The position numbers were made by a program, and so were the translations under genes. From contig CM055280.1 in assembly GCA_029237695.1 (NCBI GenBank), positions 30,981,102-31,045,101 of the forward strand: a stretch of 64,000 nt of DNA, given 5' to 3'. Source of the stretch: Conchocele bisecta (taxonomy: Eukaryota; Mollusca; Bivalvia; Lucinida; Thyasiridae). Positions 27,848-39,534 of the stretch are shown piece after piece (the stretch's first letter is position 1; each line of letters starts with the position of its first letter). The notes under the pieces are model-generated. The model saw only the letters and a list, made by a program, of their open reading frames with translations, had not been told where the DNA came from and did no database searches.

Positions 27848-28603
27848 TTAAAGGTACATGCCCACTCCGAGTAGGGCAATTACTATTTATTCTCTGTATT
27901 TATTCTCTGTATTTATTCTCTGTATTTATTTGTGCAATTATTATAGGAATGAATGGCCTTTTTGTGGAATTTATCGGGGTATAAACTTGGAAAAGTCGCG
28001 GGAATACTGGACGAAGGCCGGAAGGCCTCGTCCAGTATTCCCGCGACTTTTCCAAGTTTATATCCCCGATAAATTCCACAAAAAGGCCATTCATTCCTCA
28101 TAATTCCAGCATTTGAATTAAATTCATCAAGAAAATGTGTTTATTTTCCGTTTTCTTAAGAATTATTTTATCTGCGCCTGACGGTTACGGAAAGTAGTTC
28201 GGCGTGGGAGTTTACTGGGATATAAATTTTGGACAGAGACTTGCTATGGACCAATCAAATGTTAGGGAATTGTGTAAATATTTTTGTGCTGGAATTATCA
28301 TACTTTATAATATATCTGTCGAAAATATTATTTTTTCAGGTGACACATTTAATTAGTATAAAAATAAAAAAATATCGTGCCTCATTTGCATATGAAAATA
28401 CAATGTAGCCTGATATCACCGCTAGTCACTATCAGTAAAATAAATATTACTAAATCATAAATGATTATACATGTACCTGTATGATAGCGTGCAGTTTAAT
28501 TGTAATTTAAAGAACTGGCGGAATAGTGACGCAATTATACATTATTTAATTCCTATAAAGAACATGTAAATTGTGCCTTAACTGAGTGGGCATGTACCTT
28601 TAA
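27848..28603. repeat. TTAA-type MITE family I, copy 2, with nested MITE H
   Basis: Ends TTAAAGGTACATGCCCACTC and GAGTGGGCATGTACCTTTAA. MITE H (27940-28300) is inserted near the left end. Non-coding. Confidence 0.85.
27940..28300. repeat. MITE family H, copy 1, large central hairpin
   Basis: Arms of about 70 bases pair almost perfectly (AATGAATGGCCTTTTTGTGG ... CCACAAAAAGGCCATTCATT) around ACGAAGGCCGGAAGGCCTCG. A second non-palindromic half runs to GTGCTGGAATTA. Other copies: 40689-41057 and 43868-44306. Confidence 0.9.
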
Positions 28604-28936
28604 AGTAACAGCTATGTTCACTTTGAATATTGCTGTAACACACCTACACATTTGGACAATCTCTTCCGAAACAAATTAGAAATTAATTAATGTCTCGATA
28701 CGTCTGTATGGTTGTTTTCTTTTGTAGGGGTTTTCCAAAACAAATGGTGTCTCAATGCAAAAAGGGCCCATATCGTGAAATTGTCCCCTTGGATCTCAGA
28801 GACCTACATGTACATGTCATGTAGGCACACCCATGGTCTTTAATAGCCTGCAATATTCAAGGGTCAACATGACTGATCAAGGCCAAAGTTCATTGTAAAA
28901 TACAAAACATAGCAGGCTTAGCAATTGTTTTATATC
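28604..28936. other. Non-coding, no structure recognised
   Basis: Unremarkable AT-rich DNA with one ACATGTACATGT-type word near 28807. Confidence 0.4.
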
Positions 28937-29326
28937 CAGTGCTCCAGATAAGCTGCGTTTTTGCTTAAATACCCATTAAAATTGCCAAAAATCCAGTTGA
29001 AATCAGAAGTAGCGAGTATCAAAATGCCATAACTAATTTGTGGTACCTTTATCATGCTGCAGAAAACGATGAACAGACCATAAATATAGCATATTTTTAT
29101 TATTTTCCATTAAAACACATCTTGGTATTTCATTAGAATTATCTCCAAGGAGATAATTCTAATGAAATGCCAAGACATGTTTTCATTTCGAAGCAAAGTA
29201 TTCAATAATTGCTTTCTTTTGATGTGTGATTTTATTTTACCCAATTAAAATTCTGAAATACCCAATTGCTTCAGAAATGATGGACTGTGACAATACTCAA
29301 TTACTAATTCCTTATCTGGAGCCCTG
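28937..29326 (+). repeat. MITE family A, copy 1
   Basis: It starts CAGTGCTCCAGATAAG and ends CTTATCTGGAGCCCTG. The centre is a palindrome TTCATTAGAATTATCTCC/GGAGATAATTCTAATGAA. Arms outside the palindrome are not complementary. Confidence 0.92.
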
Positions 29327-29393
29327 TATATCAGACACGCTATTTTGCTATTTTGTACCTTGGGACATCTACTTAATTTCATTAAATACGTTT

Positions 29394-29545
29394 ACAAAAT
29401 TTACAATATTTTTTCATAAATAAAGTAAAAAGTTGACAAAATTTTCAGAGTACATGTTCTCTGGAAATGATGTCAACTTTTGATGCTATTTACGGAAATT
29501 GTAAATTTTGTAAACATATTTCATGAAATTGTATACCCATCCAAA
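29394..29545. repeat. Short inverted repeat S
   Basis: GTTTACAAAATTTACAATAT and AAATTGTAAATTTTGTAAAC are inverted around a core with GTTGACAAAATTTTCAGAG. Related sequence lies at 32972-33060 and 57245-57345. Confidence 0.6.
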
Positions 29546-30122
29546 GCGAAATTTGCATGTACGAAAGAATCCCACACAGAATCGGAGGCCGTCCGGCGTG
29601 GATTATCGGTCATATTTGGCCGATAGCTGATCGCCAGCTCAAACTAATGATGTCCACCATGACCATATACATTAGAAACTCCAACTATACAAAGTTTGTC
29701 CAATTGTGATCGTTCACCGATCTAAAAAACACTTTTTTGTCTAATTTCGTTCATTATCGGTATACAAAATGCGAATAACTGAATAAATGCTGGAAACAGC
29801 GATTTGAAGTGAGTATATTCACACACCTAATACCTTTATCGATTGCCAGAGACACAAGTCATTCGTTTACTCGATGTTTATTGTGTTTGTGCGAGCCGGA
29901 AAAGATAGGGGCTCTTTCTATAATAGCCATATTTATACTCACCTTTATAAATAGAATATGGTACTGTACGAGACCAAGTGGGTGTGGTAATGGGATTTTT
30001 TTAATACACATTTTTTTGGTGTCATAGGTCCGAGTCTTCCACCTGTGTGTTCAAGGGGCAAATCTGTCCCAATATGTCACAATTGAAAACCCAGGGCACA
30101 ATGCTGCTAAATGATACTCTCC

Positions 30123-30475
30123 CAGGGCTCCAGATAAGGAATTAGTAATTGAGTATTGTCGCTCCATCATTTCTGAAGCAATTGGGAACTTCAAAATTTT
30201 ACGGTAATTACATGTAAAATAGAATCACATTACTGTTTACACATAAGCAGACCGCACTTATTCAATAGTTTGCTTCTAAATGAAAACACATCTTGGTATT
30301 TCATTAGAATTGTCTCCTTGGAGACAATTCTAATGAAATACCAAGATGTTTTTTCATGGAAAAATAAGACAATATGCTATATTTGTGGTCTGCATGTTTA
30401 TTGTTTACTGCAGCTTGATAAAGGTACCACAAAATTTGGGTATTTACGCAAATACGCACCTTATCTGGAGCTCTG
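30123..30475 (-). repeat. MITE family A, copy 2
   Basis: Opposite orientation to copy 1. CAGGGCTCCAGATAAGGAAT start and TTATCTGGAGCTCTG end, with a perfect central palindrome at 30298-30338. Confidence 0.92.
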
Positions 30476-30698
30476 CTCTCCTGTGACAATGGGCCATTAA
30501 GCTCCATTTCATTCTAAAGGTTCGGTTTTATCAGCGGGTGGCCAATTCACTCGATCAACACGTGGGCTGTACCCGTCACCATCCCTGGGTTATCTTTGTG
30601 TAGAGATAGTGACTGGCCTAGAGGGTGCTTAACCTCGATTATTCTGCATACCTTTGTTGACACCAGCGAACTGTATAGTGGTTGTGCCCGATAATCAC

Positions 30699-31113
30699 TC
30701 TGGGCTCCAGATAAGGTGTGCAGTGCTCCAGATAAGCTGTGTATTTGCTTAAATACCCATTTAAATTTGCCAAAAACCCAATTGAAATCAGAAGTAGCGA
30801 GTATCAAAAATACAAATTTTGTGGTACGTTTATCATGCATGCTGCAGAAAACAATAAACAGACCACAAATATAGCATATTTTTCTTATTTTTTTTCTTAT
30901 TTTCCATGAAAACACATCTTGTTATTTCATTAGAATTGTCTCCCAAGGAAACACTGTGATATTTGATGTTTAAATTTGTAAGATTTGTTTATCATTTGTT
31001 CCCTATTTAGTAATGAAGAAAATCAATAATCCATTCGTAAAAGTAAAATACGCAATGATTTTGTAATCAGGGGGTATAGTACGCTGTAGACATAAAGCTT
31101 ATCTGGAGCTCTG
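30699..31113 (+). repeat. MITE B left end plus truncated MITE A plus MITE B right half
   Basis: A family B start (GGGCTCCAGATAAGGTGTG) is followed directly by a family A start (CAGTGCTCCAGATAAGC). The A copy breaks off at its central palindrome (about 30950), and family B sequence resumes to CTTATCTGGAGCTCTG. A insertion into B followed by deletion explains it. Confidence 0.75.
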
Positions 31114-31140
31114 ATCACACTGTGTGGAGATCATTAATAA

Positions 31141-32572
31141 TATATATACTGAAAGGATAAAGAAACGCAGGGTAACAATATACGTAATAATTATTTAAAT
31201 GCTTGGCCTAAAATTATGAAAACCAGTCGGGTGACTATCTTGGTCACTGTGCACCCAAACCGGTGCCTAAAGTTACTCGGCCGTGTAATGCACCGTACCA
31301 CATAGAGAAAGTGATAAAAAGCCAAAAACACGTGCAGCATGATGATGATAAGTTTGTCAAAACATTTTGTCATACCACTTGATACGCTTGAGGTATACCG
31401 TACACATCGTTTTCCGCTATTTACACTGAATTTATAGCTCTCACAATCATGGTACATCTGACGGAAGTTCAGAGGGGTCAGGCTATTTCATTGCTAATGC
31501 AAGGTCAAACGCAACAGCAGGTTGCTATGCAGTTCGGTGTGAATGTTTCCACCATAGAACGTCTTGTCCGTCGTCTGAGAGAGACCGGAAGGATTGCCGA
31601 CCGACCGAGATCGGGACGCGTAACGTCGCGACGTCAAGACAGGGCTATTCGTCTCGCTCACCTACGTAATCGCCACGTTACTGCCACTGAAACCGCTATT
31701 AACACGGTAGGCAATCATAATCATAATTGCGCGAGGTTGGTCTGCGAGCACGTCGTCCCTACGTTGGTCTGCTTCTCACTCGTGCACGTCGCGCGCGTCG
31801 TATGGCTTGGTTGGCGGCACATGCTCCCAGACGATTTCCAATGAGGCAATGGAGACAAGTCTTTTTCACAGATGAGTCCCGGTTCACTCTTTTTCGTCCG
31901 GACGGTCGACGTCGTGTATACCGACGTCATGGGGAACGCTTCGCCGACTCTTGCGTTCTTGAGAGGGATCGGTTTGGGGGTGACTCAGTTATAGGGATGA
32001 AATCCTCCGCCCGGTAGTTGTTCCATTTGTGCAACAGCGTCAACTAATTTTCCAGCATGATAATGCCCGGCCCCATGTAGCCAAAGTTTGTCAAGACTTT
32101 CTCACTGACCATAACATTAACCCACTCGACTGGCCAGCGTAAAGTCCCGATTTGTCCCCAATCGAACATCTGTGGGACGAACTTGACAGGAGGATAAGGG
32201 GGTGTCGGAATACCCATTCTAATCTCGACCAACTAAGGACTGCATTGTTGGAAGAGTGGAACAATATCCCAATAAGAAGGATAAATGCACTGATGAATTC
32301 CATGCAAGAGAATCAGGGCTGTGACAGATGCGCGAGGGGGGCATACGAGATACTGACAAAACAGTGGATTTCACTGTGCGATATTGGGGGGTATCGTCAA
32401 TTGTGATTCAATTACTAATGAATTATCGGTCAAAACCTAATGCAATGTTAGTAATGTGTGACTAAAGATGTTTTTTTAATACTCATATAAAATATTGTAT
32501 ATAACAGCAAACACATCACTTTAAATCACCTCAAATGTTTACCCTGCATTTCTTTATACTTTCAGTATATAT
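31141..32572 (+). mobile_element. Tc1/mariner-type transposon, inactive
   Basis: Terminal inverted repeats of about 34 bases: TATATACTGAAAGGATAAAG with CGCAGGGTAAC on the left and the inverted ACCCTGCATTTCTTTATACT with TTCAGTATATA on the right. TA-rich edges fit the TA target site of this superfamily. It encloses a broken transposase gene. Confidence 0.9.
31449..32356 (+). pseudogene. Tc1-type transposase, broken by deletions and frameshifts
   Basis: The first 80 residues give the paired-like helix-turn-helix (LTEVQRGQAISLLMQGQTQQ, then GVNVSTIERLVRRLRETGRI) and a GRPR-like motif (RPRSGR). The catalytic part is scattered over other frames: VFFTDESRF (first Asp, about 31866), QHDNARPHVA (second Asp, about 32055) and SPDLSPIEHLWDELD (third acidic residue, about 32150-32180). 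The end AVTDARGGHTRY and its TGA (32354-32356) lie in yet another frame. A stop codon interrupts DWPA/SPDLSP at about 32141. One deletion removes the segment before EVGLRARRPYVG, another the segment before DEILRPVV. The enzyme would have cut and pasted the element at TA sites; this copy cannot. Confidence 0.9.
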
Positions 32573-33071
32573 GAGACGCACCATGTGCTGTTGTACTTTA
32601 AAGAACATGTGCGGTATCTCATGAAAAATATTTACAATATTTTCCGTAACTAAGGCTACAAAAAATTAATTTTTAGATTCCCATCCCCGCCCGCCCCTAG
32701 GGTTTTTATTTAAAAAAAAATAAATAAAAAATTTAAATTAAAAAACATTTAGTAAAATTTATTATACCACTCCCACAGCTTTTTATCTGAGTGCTTTACG
32801 ATACAGCAACCCCGGAACGTGCCCCCTCGATATTAGCAATACTTCAATATGAACATGTTATTACAAGACACTATTGCACGCAACTGCGCCTTGCCGTTTA
32901 ACACCTTGTTTTAGTATTGCCTGAAAATAAAAAATAAAAGTGTCACACCCGCCCCATTTTTCCCCAAAATTTGGATGAGAAGTTGACAAAATTCATGTTT
33001 CGAAGTCATTTACGGAAAATATCAGTTTCTGTAAATATATTTCATGTAATATGCACATGTTCTTAGGTACA
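32573..33071. other. Non-coding
   Basis: AT-rich DNA with an A/T homopolymer tract (32700-32760) and part of inverted repeat S (32972-33060). Confidence 0.4.
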
Positions 33072-33209
33072 CAGGGATTCTGCTGGCGATCGCCACTTTC
33101 ACAATTGGCGATAAAAATAAACAGTTGGCGATAAAAAATTACAATTTTTGAATTTTTTTTTTGATTTTTTTTTCTTTTTTGAAGTGGCGATTTTTTTATT
33201 TTTCCTGGG
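33072..33209. repeat. MITE family E, copy 1 (diverged)
   Basis: It starts CAGGGATTCTGCTGGCGAT and ends GAAGTGGCGATTTTTTTATT with CCTGG. Internal TTGGCGATAAAAA repeats. Other copies: 35947, 36988, 38549, 61043 and 62460. Confidence 0.85.
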
Positions 33210-33395
33210 TACAAAATTACATGGCATGTCTCATATTAATAATCAAGATAATGTGTATACATGCAGTGGAACATCTCTAAACCGGACACTAAGGTCCTCA
33301 GGTCCCCAGGGTCTCTCATTTAGAGAGGTTCCAGGTCCACAGACATATATCAGCCCTGCGTATACGCAAGACGTGTCGTATACAGACACTATAAC

Positions 33396-33808
33396 CAGCA
33401 AAGCTTCAGATAAGCTGCGTATTTGCTTAAATACCCAATTAAAGTTGCCAAAAACCCAATTGAAATCCGCTGTAGCGAGTATCAAAAAGCAATAACAATT
33501 TTGTGGTACCTTTATCATGCTGCAGAAAACAATAAACATACCACAAATATAGCATATTTTTCTTATTTTCCATGAAAATACATCTTGGTATTTCATTAGA
33601 ATTGTCTCCAAAGAGACAATTCTAATGAAATGCCAAGACATGTTTTCATTTTTGAAGCAACCTATTCAATAATTGCTGTCCGTTGATGCGTTGATGTGTA
33701 AACGGTAGTGTGATTTTATTTTACCCAATTAAAATTTTGAAATACCCAATTGCTTTGGAAATGATGGAATGACACTATTCAATTACTAATTGCTTATCTG
33801 GAGCTCTG
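33396..33808 (+). repeat. MITE family A, copy 3
   Basis: AAGCTTCAGATAAGCTGCG start, a perfect central palindrome at about 33594-33630 (TTAGAATTGTCTCC/...), and CTTATCTGGAGCTCTG end. Confidence 0.9.
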
Positions 33809-34101
33809 TAGCCGATTTCATCAAAATTGCAAAGTATACTTTTCTAGCAAAGTATACTTTGAGGGAGTAATCATTTATTTTTCCTGAAATGCATTATTTC
33901 AAATAGAACTAACAAATGCATGTATTTCATGATTAAAAGTATGCATAATTATTATACTGAATTTATTACATTATCACAGTTTTTAATGTAATAAATTCAG
34001 TATAATAAAAATTATTAAATTTATCCTAAAATTGAAAATTTCTCCCTCAAAGTATACTTTGCTAGAAAAGTATGCTTTGCAATGTTGGTGAAATAGGCTA
34101 C
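33809..34101. repeat. MITE family F, copy 1
   Basis: Ends TAGCCGATTTCATCAAAATT and GTTGGTGAAATAGGCTA, with paired AGTATACTTTGAGGGAG and CTCCCTCAAAGTATACTT blocks. It lies directly against MITE A copy 3. Other copies: 45199, 51044, 51859 and 53009. Confidence 0.9.
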
Positions 34102-34454
34102 TGAACCAATGATGAATGTGGCTGTGATTGGAGATGATGAGACTTATGTCATTTGTTACCAGTGTTACTAAGCTCCTGATCAGATTAGCACGCTCATGTA
34201 GCCTGATAGTGATCTATATTGCTTGTTAGAAGCAAGACAGGAATTTCTGTTGATGGAATGGTGAACAGTGCAGACCGTGATCAGACTGATCTGGATCTAC
34301 ACTGAACACATAAGCCCCATTTCTCCAGTCACTGCCACAACTAATGGTTATATTATACCATGCAGCACTGGAGTAACATGTCGGAGTAAGATGTTCTATA
34401 TTCGTCAAAGGTCCTGATCATACTGATCTGGATCTTGCCCATTATAAAAGTAGT

Positions 34455-34738
34455 AAGAGTATTACTGATCCTACTGCTTTTGGGAGGGAGTCATGAGTGG
34501 TGTGGTGAGAACCTGGCATCAGATCAAGATTATTCTGATTTCAGTGTTGAATATATAGTATTTTTATTGTAAATATTCAGTTCTGATTTAGTTAACTTCC
34601 CCATTTGTACATGTACTTGAACATGTTTTTTGTACATGTACATGTACAGGTAATATATGGGATTTAGTACTAAGCCCATTGACCCGGCCTTAAATGACCT
34701 TAGCTGTTGATAGGCAACCCCAACAAACAAACCTATCT
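34455..34738 (+). repeat. SINE-like repeat, copy 1
   Basis: It contains GATCCTACTGCTTTTGGGAG, CTGGCATCAGATCAAGATTA and a conserved end GGCCTTAAATGACCTTAGCT, then GTTGATAGGC and CAACAAACAAAC. Other copies: 39535-40110 (interrupted) and 46950-47165. The AACAAA-type tail suggests a SINE/LINE 3' end; no A/B box pair is certain. Confidence 0.6.
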
Positions 34739-35497
34739 GGATCTACACTGGTGGCAAAACCAATAAGCCCCATTTATCCAGTCACAGCCACAAATAATGG
34801 TTGTATTAAACCAGCACTCCAGTAACATGAGCAAAATGCTCTACTTAATTCTAACGTCTTCCTTATAGAGATCTACAGTGCTTCTAGTTCGGAGATTAAA
34901 TTGCAAAATCGCAGGATTATTGGGATGTGAGTTTATTGTATGTCTGAAGCTGAGATCTAAACTAGCGACCATTTATCTGTTTAACCCTCTCAACACCACA
35001 GGCCTGTATAGTGGTATTGGCAAACAGTGTAGATCCAGATGAGCCGGCTCGTGACAAGCCGTCTCATCAGGATCTGCACTTTTTGCAAGTAATTTCATTT
35101 TTTGACCATTGGATTGGTTGCAAAATTAACATATCAAATTCCATTCCAGTTACTTAGGGATGAAAGGGTTGAACGTACAGTCTACGTGTATTTTGAGCGG
35201 ACGGTGTTGCGGGCCGTGTGTGATATCCTGCCTGATCTTTATCACATAGTCGTGTCTGTTTTAGAGAGGTCGTACTGTAATTAAGGTTCAACACAAGAAC
35301 ATGTGACATGTTGGCGTTGGCGTGCTTTGCAATCATGAAAAGAGAAAATATCATCAATGATCAGATGATAAAGAACTGTGATCGAAACGTATCGAACATT
35401 AATTAAGCATTCCAGTTTTCTGGGTTTCTTGTTTGATGAGATTCCACCGTTTTGACATGTGGTGAAACTATATAGGTGTCCGTGACCTGTACTATAT

Positions 35498-35889
35498 CAG
35501 GGCTCCAGATAAGGAATTAGTAATTGAGTCACTCCATCATTTCTGAAGCAATTGGGTATTTCAAAATTTTAATTGTGTAAAATAGAATCACACTACTGTT
35601 TACACATCATCAGATGCACTTATTGAATAGTTTGCGTCTAAATGAAAACACATCTTGGTATTTCATTAGAATTGTTTCCTTGGAGACAATTCTAATGAAA
35701 TACCATGATGTGTTTTCATGGAAAAATAAGAAAATATGCTATATTTGTGGTCTGTTTATTGTATTCTGTAGCATGATAAAGATATCACAAATTTTTCATT
35801 GCTTTTTGATACTCACTACTTCTGATTTCAATTGTGTTTTTGGCAATTTTAATTGGGTATTTACGCAAATACGCACCTTATCTGGAGCG
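35498..35889 (-). repeat. MITE family A, copy 4
   Basis: CAGGGCTCCAGATAAGGAAT start, central palindrome at about 35660-35702, CTTATCTGGAGCG end. Confidence 0.9.
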
Positions 35890-35946
35890 TGCTATAGTAT
35901 TTCTACAGTCGGGTCTGTATGTATGTAGGCCATGTATAACCACCGG

Positions 35947-36073
35947 CAGGGATTCCGCGGGGGGAAAACAAAAATTGCCACTTCAAAAGATTTTTTTTTT
36001 TTTGATTTTTTATCGCCAATTGTTTATTTTTATCGCCAATTGCGAATGTGGCGATCGCCAGCGGAATCCCGGC
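35947..36073. repeat. MITE family E, copy 2
   Basis: CAGGGATTCCGCGGGGGGAA start and GATCGCCAGCGGAATCCCGG end, with TATCGCCAATTGTTTATTTT inside. Confidence 0.85.
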
Positions 36074-36247
36074 ATGGGAATTATGCTCCAGTCACCATCT
36101 AATCAGTCAATCAATCAGTCGATCAATCAATCAAATCCAGTGTTCTGCCATACAGCCTGTATGTATGTATGTAGATAAGACCATGGGAATTGTATGCAGT
36201 CTCTGCAGGCAACTCTGCATACTGGGAAACTTGTGGGCTATAAATAG

Positions 36248-36652
36248 CAGAGCTCCAGATAAGGTGCGTATTTGCGTAAATACCCAATTAAAATTACCAA
36301 AATCCCAATTGAAATCAGAAGTGGTGAGTATCAAAAAGCAATGAAAACTTTGTGGTATCTTTATCATGCTACAGAAAACAATAAACAGACCACAAATATA
36401 GCATATTTTCTTATTTTTCCATGAAAACACATCTTGGTATTTCTTTAGAATTGTCTCCATGGAGACAATTCTAATGAAATACTAAGATGTGTTTTCATTT
36501 AGAAGCAAACTATTCAATAATTGCTGTCTGTTGATGTGTAAACAGTAGTGTGATTCTATTTTACACAATTATATAAAATTTTGAAATACCCAATTGCTTC
36601 AGAAATGATGGAGTGACAATACTTGATTACTAATTCCTTATCTGGAGCACTG
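36248..36652 (+). repeat. MITE family A, copy 5
   Basis: CAGAGCTCCAGATAAGGTGC start, central palindrome TTGTCTCCATGGAGACAA at about 36451, CTTATCTGGAGCACTG end. Confidence 0.92.
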
Positions 36653-36987
36653 AAATAGCTCAAAAATAGCAGACAACAATTTGTTATGTTTTCCTTTATT
36701 TCTCCATGATGTAAATATGTCTTTGAATTTCATTAGAATTGAGTCCGCAGAAGCAATTCTAATGACAATCTAAGACATATTTACAGCAAGAAAGTAGAAA
36801 ACTACATGTACATGTACAATGTACTCTTATTTTGTTGGCTGTTATTTTCATTGCAATAAAGGTGCAAAAAGTGGAATCAGCTGATCTGGCTGGCTAATGG
36901 TTAAAGCCCTAATGTCTGTCTGCTATCACACTGTAACGTAACATGAAAAGTGAAAGTGAATGGGTTTAACGTCCGGCAACAACTAAG

Positions 36988-37158
36988 CAGGGATTCCACT
37001 GGCGATCACCACTTTCGCAATTGGCGATCAAAAAAACAATTGGCGATAAAAAAAAATTTTTTTTGTTTTTTTTTTTTTCGAAAATTGTAATTTTTTATCG
37101 CCAACTTTTATTTTTTTTGAAGTGGTGATTTTTTTTATTTTCCCCAGCAGAATCCCTG
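36988..37158. repeat. MITE family E, copy 3, with CTAAG target duplication
   Basis: CAGGGATTCCACTGGCGATC start and CCCCAGCAGAATCCCTG end. CTAAG flanks both sides (36983-36987, 37159-37163). Confidence 0.9.
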
Positions 37159-37525
37159 CTAAGGTCATATAGAGATGGTACCACAGTTCAAAGTCTCATC
37201 CGACAGACCAGTGCTGATGGAAAGCTATTACATGTAGATCAGGAGCGACATTTATTCCCCACGTTTATCGCAGTCAATAGAACAAAACACAACTCTATTG
37301 TGAGTTGATCAAATCAAATAATGCATTTGGTTGTTTTAGGTCATTTGTAAAAATACACAATACACGAAAAGCCATATATTAAAGACTCCAAGACATCATC
37401 GGGTGCCTTTAACCTTAGTACACCCCTAATAACTGGAATGGATTTTGATGTTAATTTTCCGATCAATCCAATCATCACAATATGATTTTCAGACTAGTCC
37501 ATTTATGAAAATGGGGTGTATTTTT

Positions 37526-37835
37526 ATGCCACCGGGTTTCGAAGAAACGGGTGGCATATAGTGTTTGGACCGTCCGTCCGTCCGTCCGTCCGGGCAGACA
37601 TTCGGGCACTTATGTGGCTAGCCCCACAGGGTTATGGACTTGTTAAAGGATAGGGTTGGTTACAATTAGCCACCTAAAACATCGTTTTATGTGGCTAAAA
37701 ATGGTTTTATGTGGCTAATATTTAACATGCGATAAGCCACATAGTTACCTGAAAGTAAAGACGTCCGTCCGTCCGTCCGTCCGTCCGTCCGTCCGTCCGT
37801 CCGTCCGTCCGTCCGTCAGTCAGTCAGTCAGTCTG
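37526..37835 (+). mobile_element. Helentron-like 5' end with GTCC microsatellite
   Basis: After TTTTT comes ATGCCACCGGGTTTCGAA paired with AACGGGTGGCAT (terminal hairpin), then CCGTCC repeats (37575-37592). A longer (GTCC)n/(GTCA)n tract follows at 37765-37832. A second copy of the hairpin plus CCGTCC lies at 38200-38290. The 3' ends are not clear. Confidence 0.55.
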
Positions 37836-38079
37836 AGACTCAGACATCGTCGGAGACAAAGTGCCTTAAATCATATTCACAGTGCCACCTGCTGGCCTGT
37901 GGGAATTTACAGGATAATATTATGTGGCTTCATATTCAATAAATGTATTGTGGCAGCAGAATGTTCTATCGGATAATCACCCGGATAGGTATAACACTTC
38001 CATGTGCACACACATTGTAGACGCGTTAACCCATTTTATGCAGAATTTTGATGCACAGATATCAAAATTTACTGACAAT

Positions 38080-38185
38080 TTTTTCCTCCTTTATTTCTTG
38101 TCAAAAGTATTTGGTGTTACCACTCAGTTGAGACGGTTCAATTGAGTGGTACAACAAATACTTTCGGTGAGAAATGAAGAATAGT
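38080..38185. repeat. Short palindromic MITE family P, copy 1
   Basis: GTGTTACCACTCAGTTGAGA and its complement form the arms, framed by AAAGTATTTGG and AAATACTTTCGG. Similar units: 38380-38490, 55549-55650 and 56735-56840. Confidence 0.75.
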
Positions 38186-38379
38186 CTATTATTGTTTTTA
38201 TGCCACCGGGTTTCGAAAAACGGGTGACATATAGTGTTTGGACCGTCCGTCCGCTTGTCCGTCCGTCCGTCTGTCCGTCTCTGTCCGTCCGTCACACTTT
38301 TCGGTTAACCAATTTGTCACAGTTTCTCAAATATGCTGCAGGTGGCATCCGCATTCGACAGACGCATTTCTTGTTCATT

Positions 38380-38492
38380 TTATATTTTCTTTATTTCTCA
38401 CTGAAAGTATATGGTGTTACCACTCAGTTGAACTGTCTCAACGAGATGGTTCTACTGAGTGGTAACAACATACACTTTCGGTGAGAAAAAGA
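38380..38492. repeat. Short palindromic MITE family P, copy 2
   Basis: Arms TTACCACTCAGTTGAAC and its inverted match ATGGTTCTACTGAGTGGTAA, with CACTGAAAGTATATGG and CATACACTTTCGGTG edges. Confidence 0.75.
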
Positions 38493-38548
38493 AATAGAAA
38501 AATAATCAGGTTCTTCCGTGAGAAAAAAAATAGTAGATTAACCCTTAC

Positions 38549-38753
38549 CAGGGATTCCGCTGGGGAAAATAAAAAAATCGCCTTCAAAAAAATAAAAGAA
38601 AAAAAATCCAAAAAAAAAAAGGAATGACCAATAGGATAAAAATAAACAATTGGCGATAAAAAAATACAATTTTCGAAAAAAAAGAGAAAAAAATCGCCAA
38701 TTGTTTATTTTTATCGCCAATTGCGTAAGTGGCGATCGCCAGCGGAATCCCTG
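38549..38753. repeat. MITE family E, copy 4, inserted in a family D relic
   Basis: CAGGGATTCCGCTGGGGAAA start and GCCAGCGGAATCCCTG end, with CCTTAC on both sides. The flanking ATTAACCCTTAC / CCTTACAAAGTTG belongs to a D-type element. Confidence 0.85.
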
Positions 38754-38863
38754 CCTTACAAAGTTGAATTAAATTTTATCGTCTGCCGATTATTTTGTAT
38801 TATTATATATTTTGTATATTAAATATACAAAGCTAGCAGACGACAATATTCGCTTCTCACTTT

Positions 38864-39067
38864 TTAACCCTTACAATGCAGAATTAAAATTTTGTCGTCT
38901 GCTGTTTATTTTTTATTTCCCATTTTTCTTATCAAAAACATGTTTTGACAACGCTTTAGAATCATTTCCCATGAAAGTGCTTTCAAACCATGTTTTTATT
39001 GAGAAAGAAGATAAAATATCAAACAACAGCAGACGACTATTTACTTTTCCCGCATTCTAAGGGTTGA
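38864..39067. repeat. piggyBac-like MITE family D, copy 2
   Basis: TTAACCCTTACAATGC start and GCATTCTAAGGGTTGA end (last TTAA mutated). Inner arms GTCGTCTGCTGTTT and AACAGCAGACGAC. Confidence 0.85.
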
Positions 39068-39074
39068 GTAAGCT

Positions 39075-39324
39075 TTAACCCTTTAAAACCGCTATACACA
39101 ACAATTGTCGTCTGCTGTTGCTTTTATATCTTGCCTTATTTCTCAATAAAAACATGTTTTGACAGCACTTCGGAATCATTTCCAATGGAAATTATTCTAA
39201 AGTGTTGTCAAAGCATGTCGTAAGTTATTCTGTGTGCTGTCAAAGCATGTTTTTGATGATAAAAATGGAAAATATAAAATAAACAGCAGACGACAAAACA
39301 ATTAAGATAGCGGTCTAAGGGTAC
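39075..39324. repeat. piggyBac-like MITE family D, copy 3
   Basis: Adjacent to copy 2 with opposite arm order: TTAACCCTTTAAAACCGC start and AGCGGTCTAAGGGTA end. It carries an extra internal duplication of the AAAGTGTTGTCAAAGCATG block. Confidence 0.85.
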
Positions 39325-39534
39325 AATGTATATGATGAAAAAAATTCTCAAATTGTCTGTGTAAAATGCAGGAAATTGTGTACAAATTGATTTGAATAAC
39401 ATTTGTAATGACAATGTCGTTGAACAGCTGTTCTGTAAATGTCAGACAGGTTTGCTGTCAATTTATATAATCCAGTGCTCCAGATAAGGTGCGTATTGGT
39501 GCATTTTACTTATTTAGCAGAATATCAAAAGTGT

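Noticed and set aside
27858..28103. ORFs containing NLEKSREYWTKAGRP
   Set aside because: The hairpin of MITE H gives the same peptide on both strands at three loci; not a gene.
30270..30500. Recurring ORF with SWYFIRIVSLETILMKYQDV
   Set aside because: It appears at every MITE A copy on either strand because of the central palindrome and lacks a conserved frame outside the element.
37765..37832. CRISPR-like array
   Set aside because: It is a simple (GTCC)n/(GTCA)n microsatellite without spacers.
38200..38484. Ser/Arg/Pro-rich ORFs over the CCGTCC tract
   Set aside because: Translation of a microsatellite.
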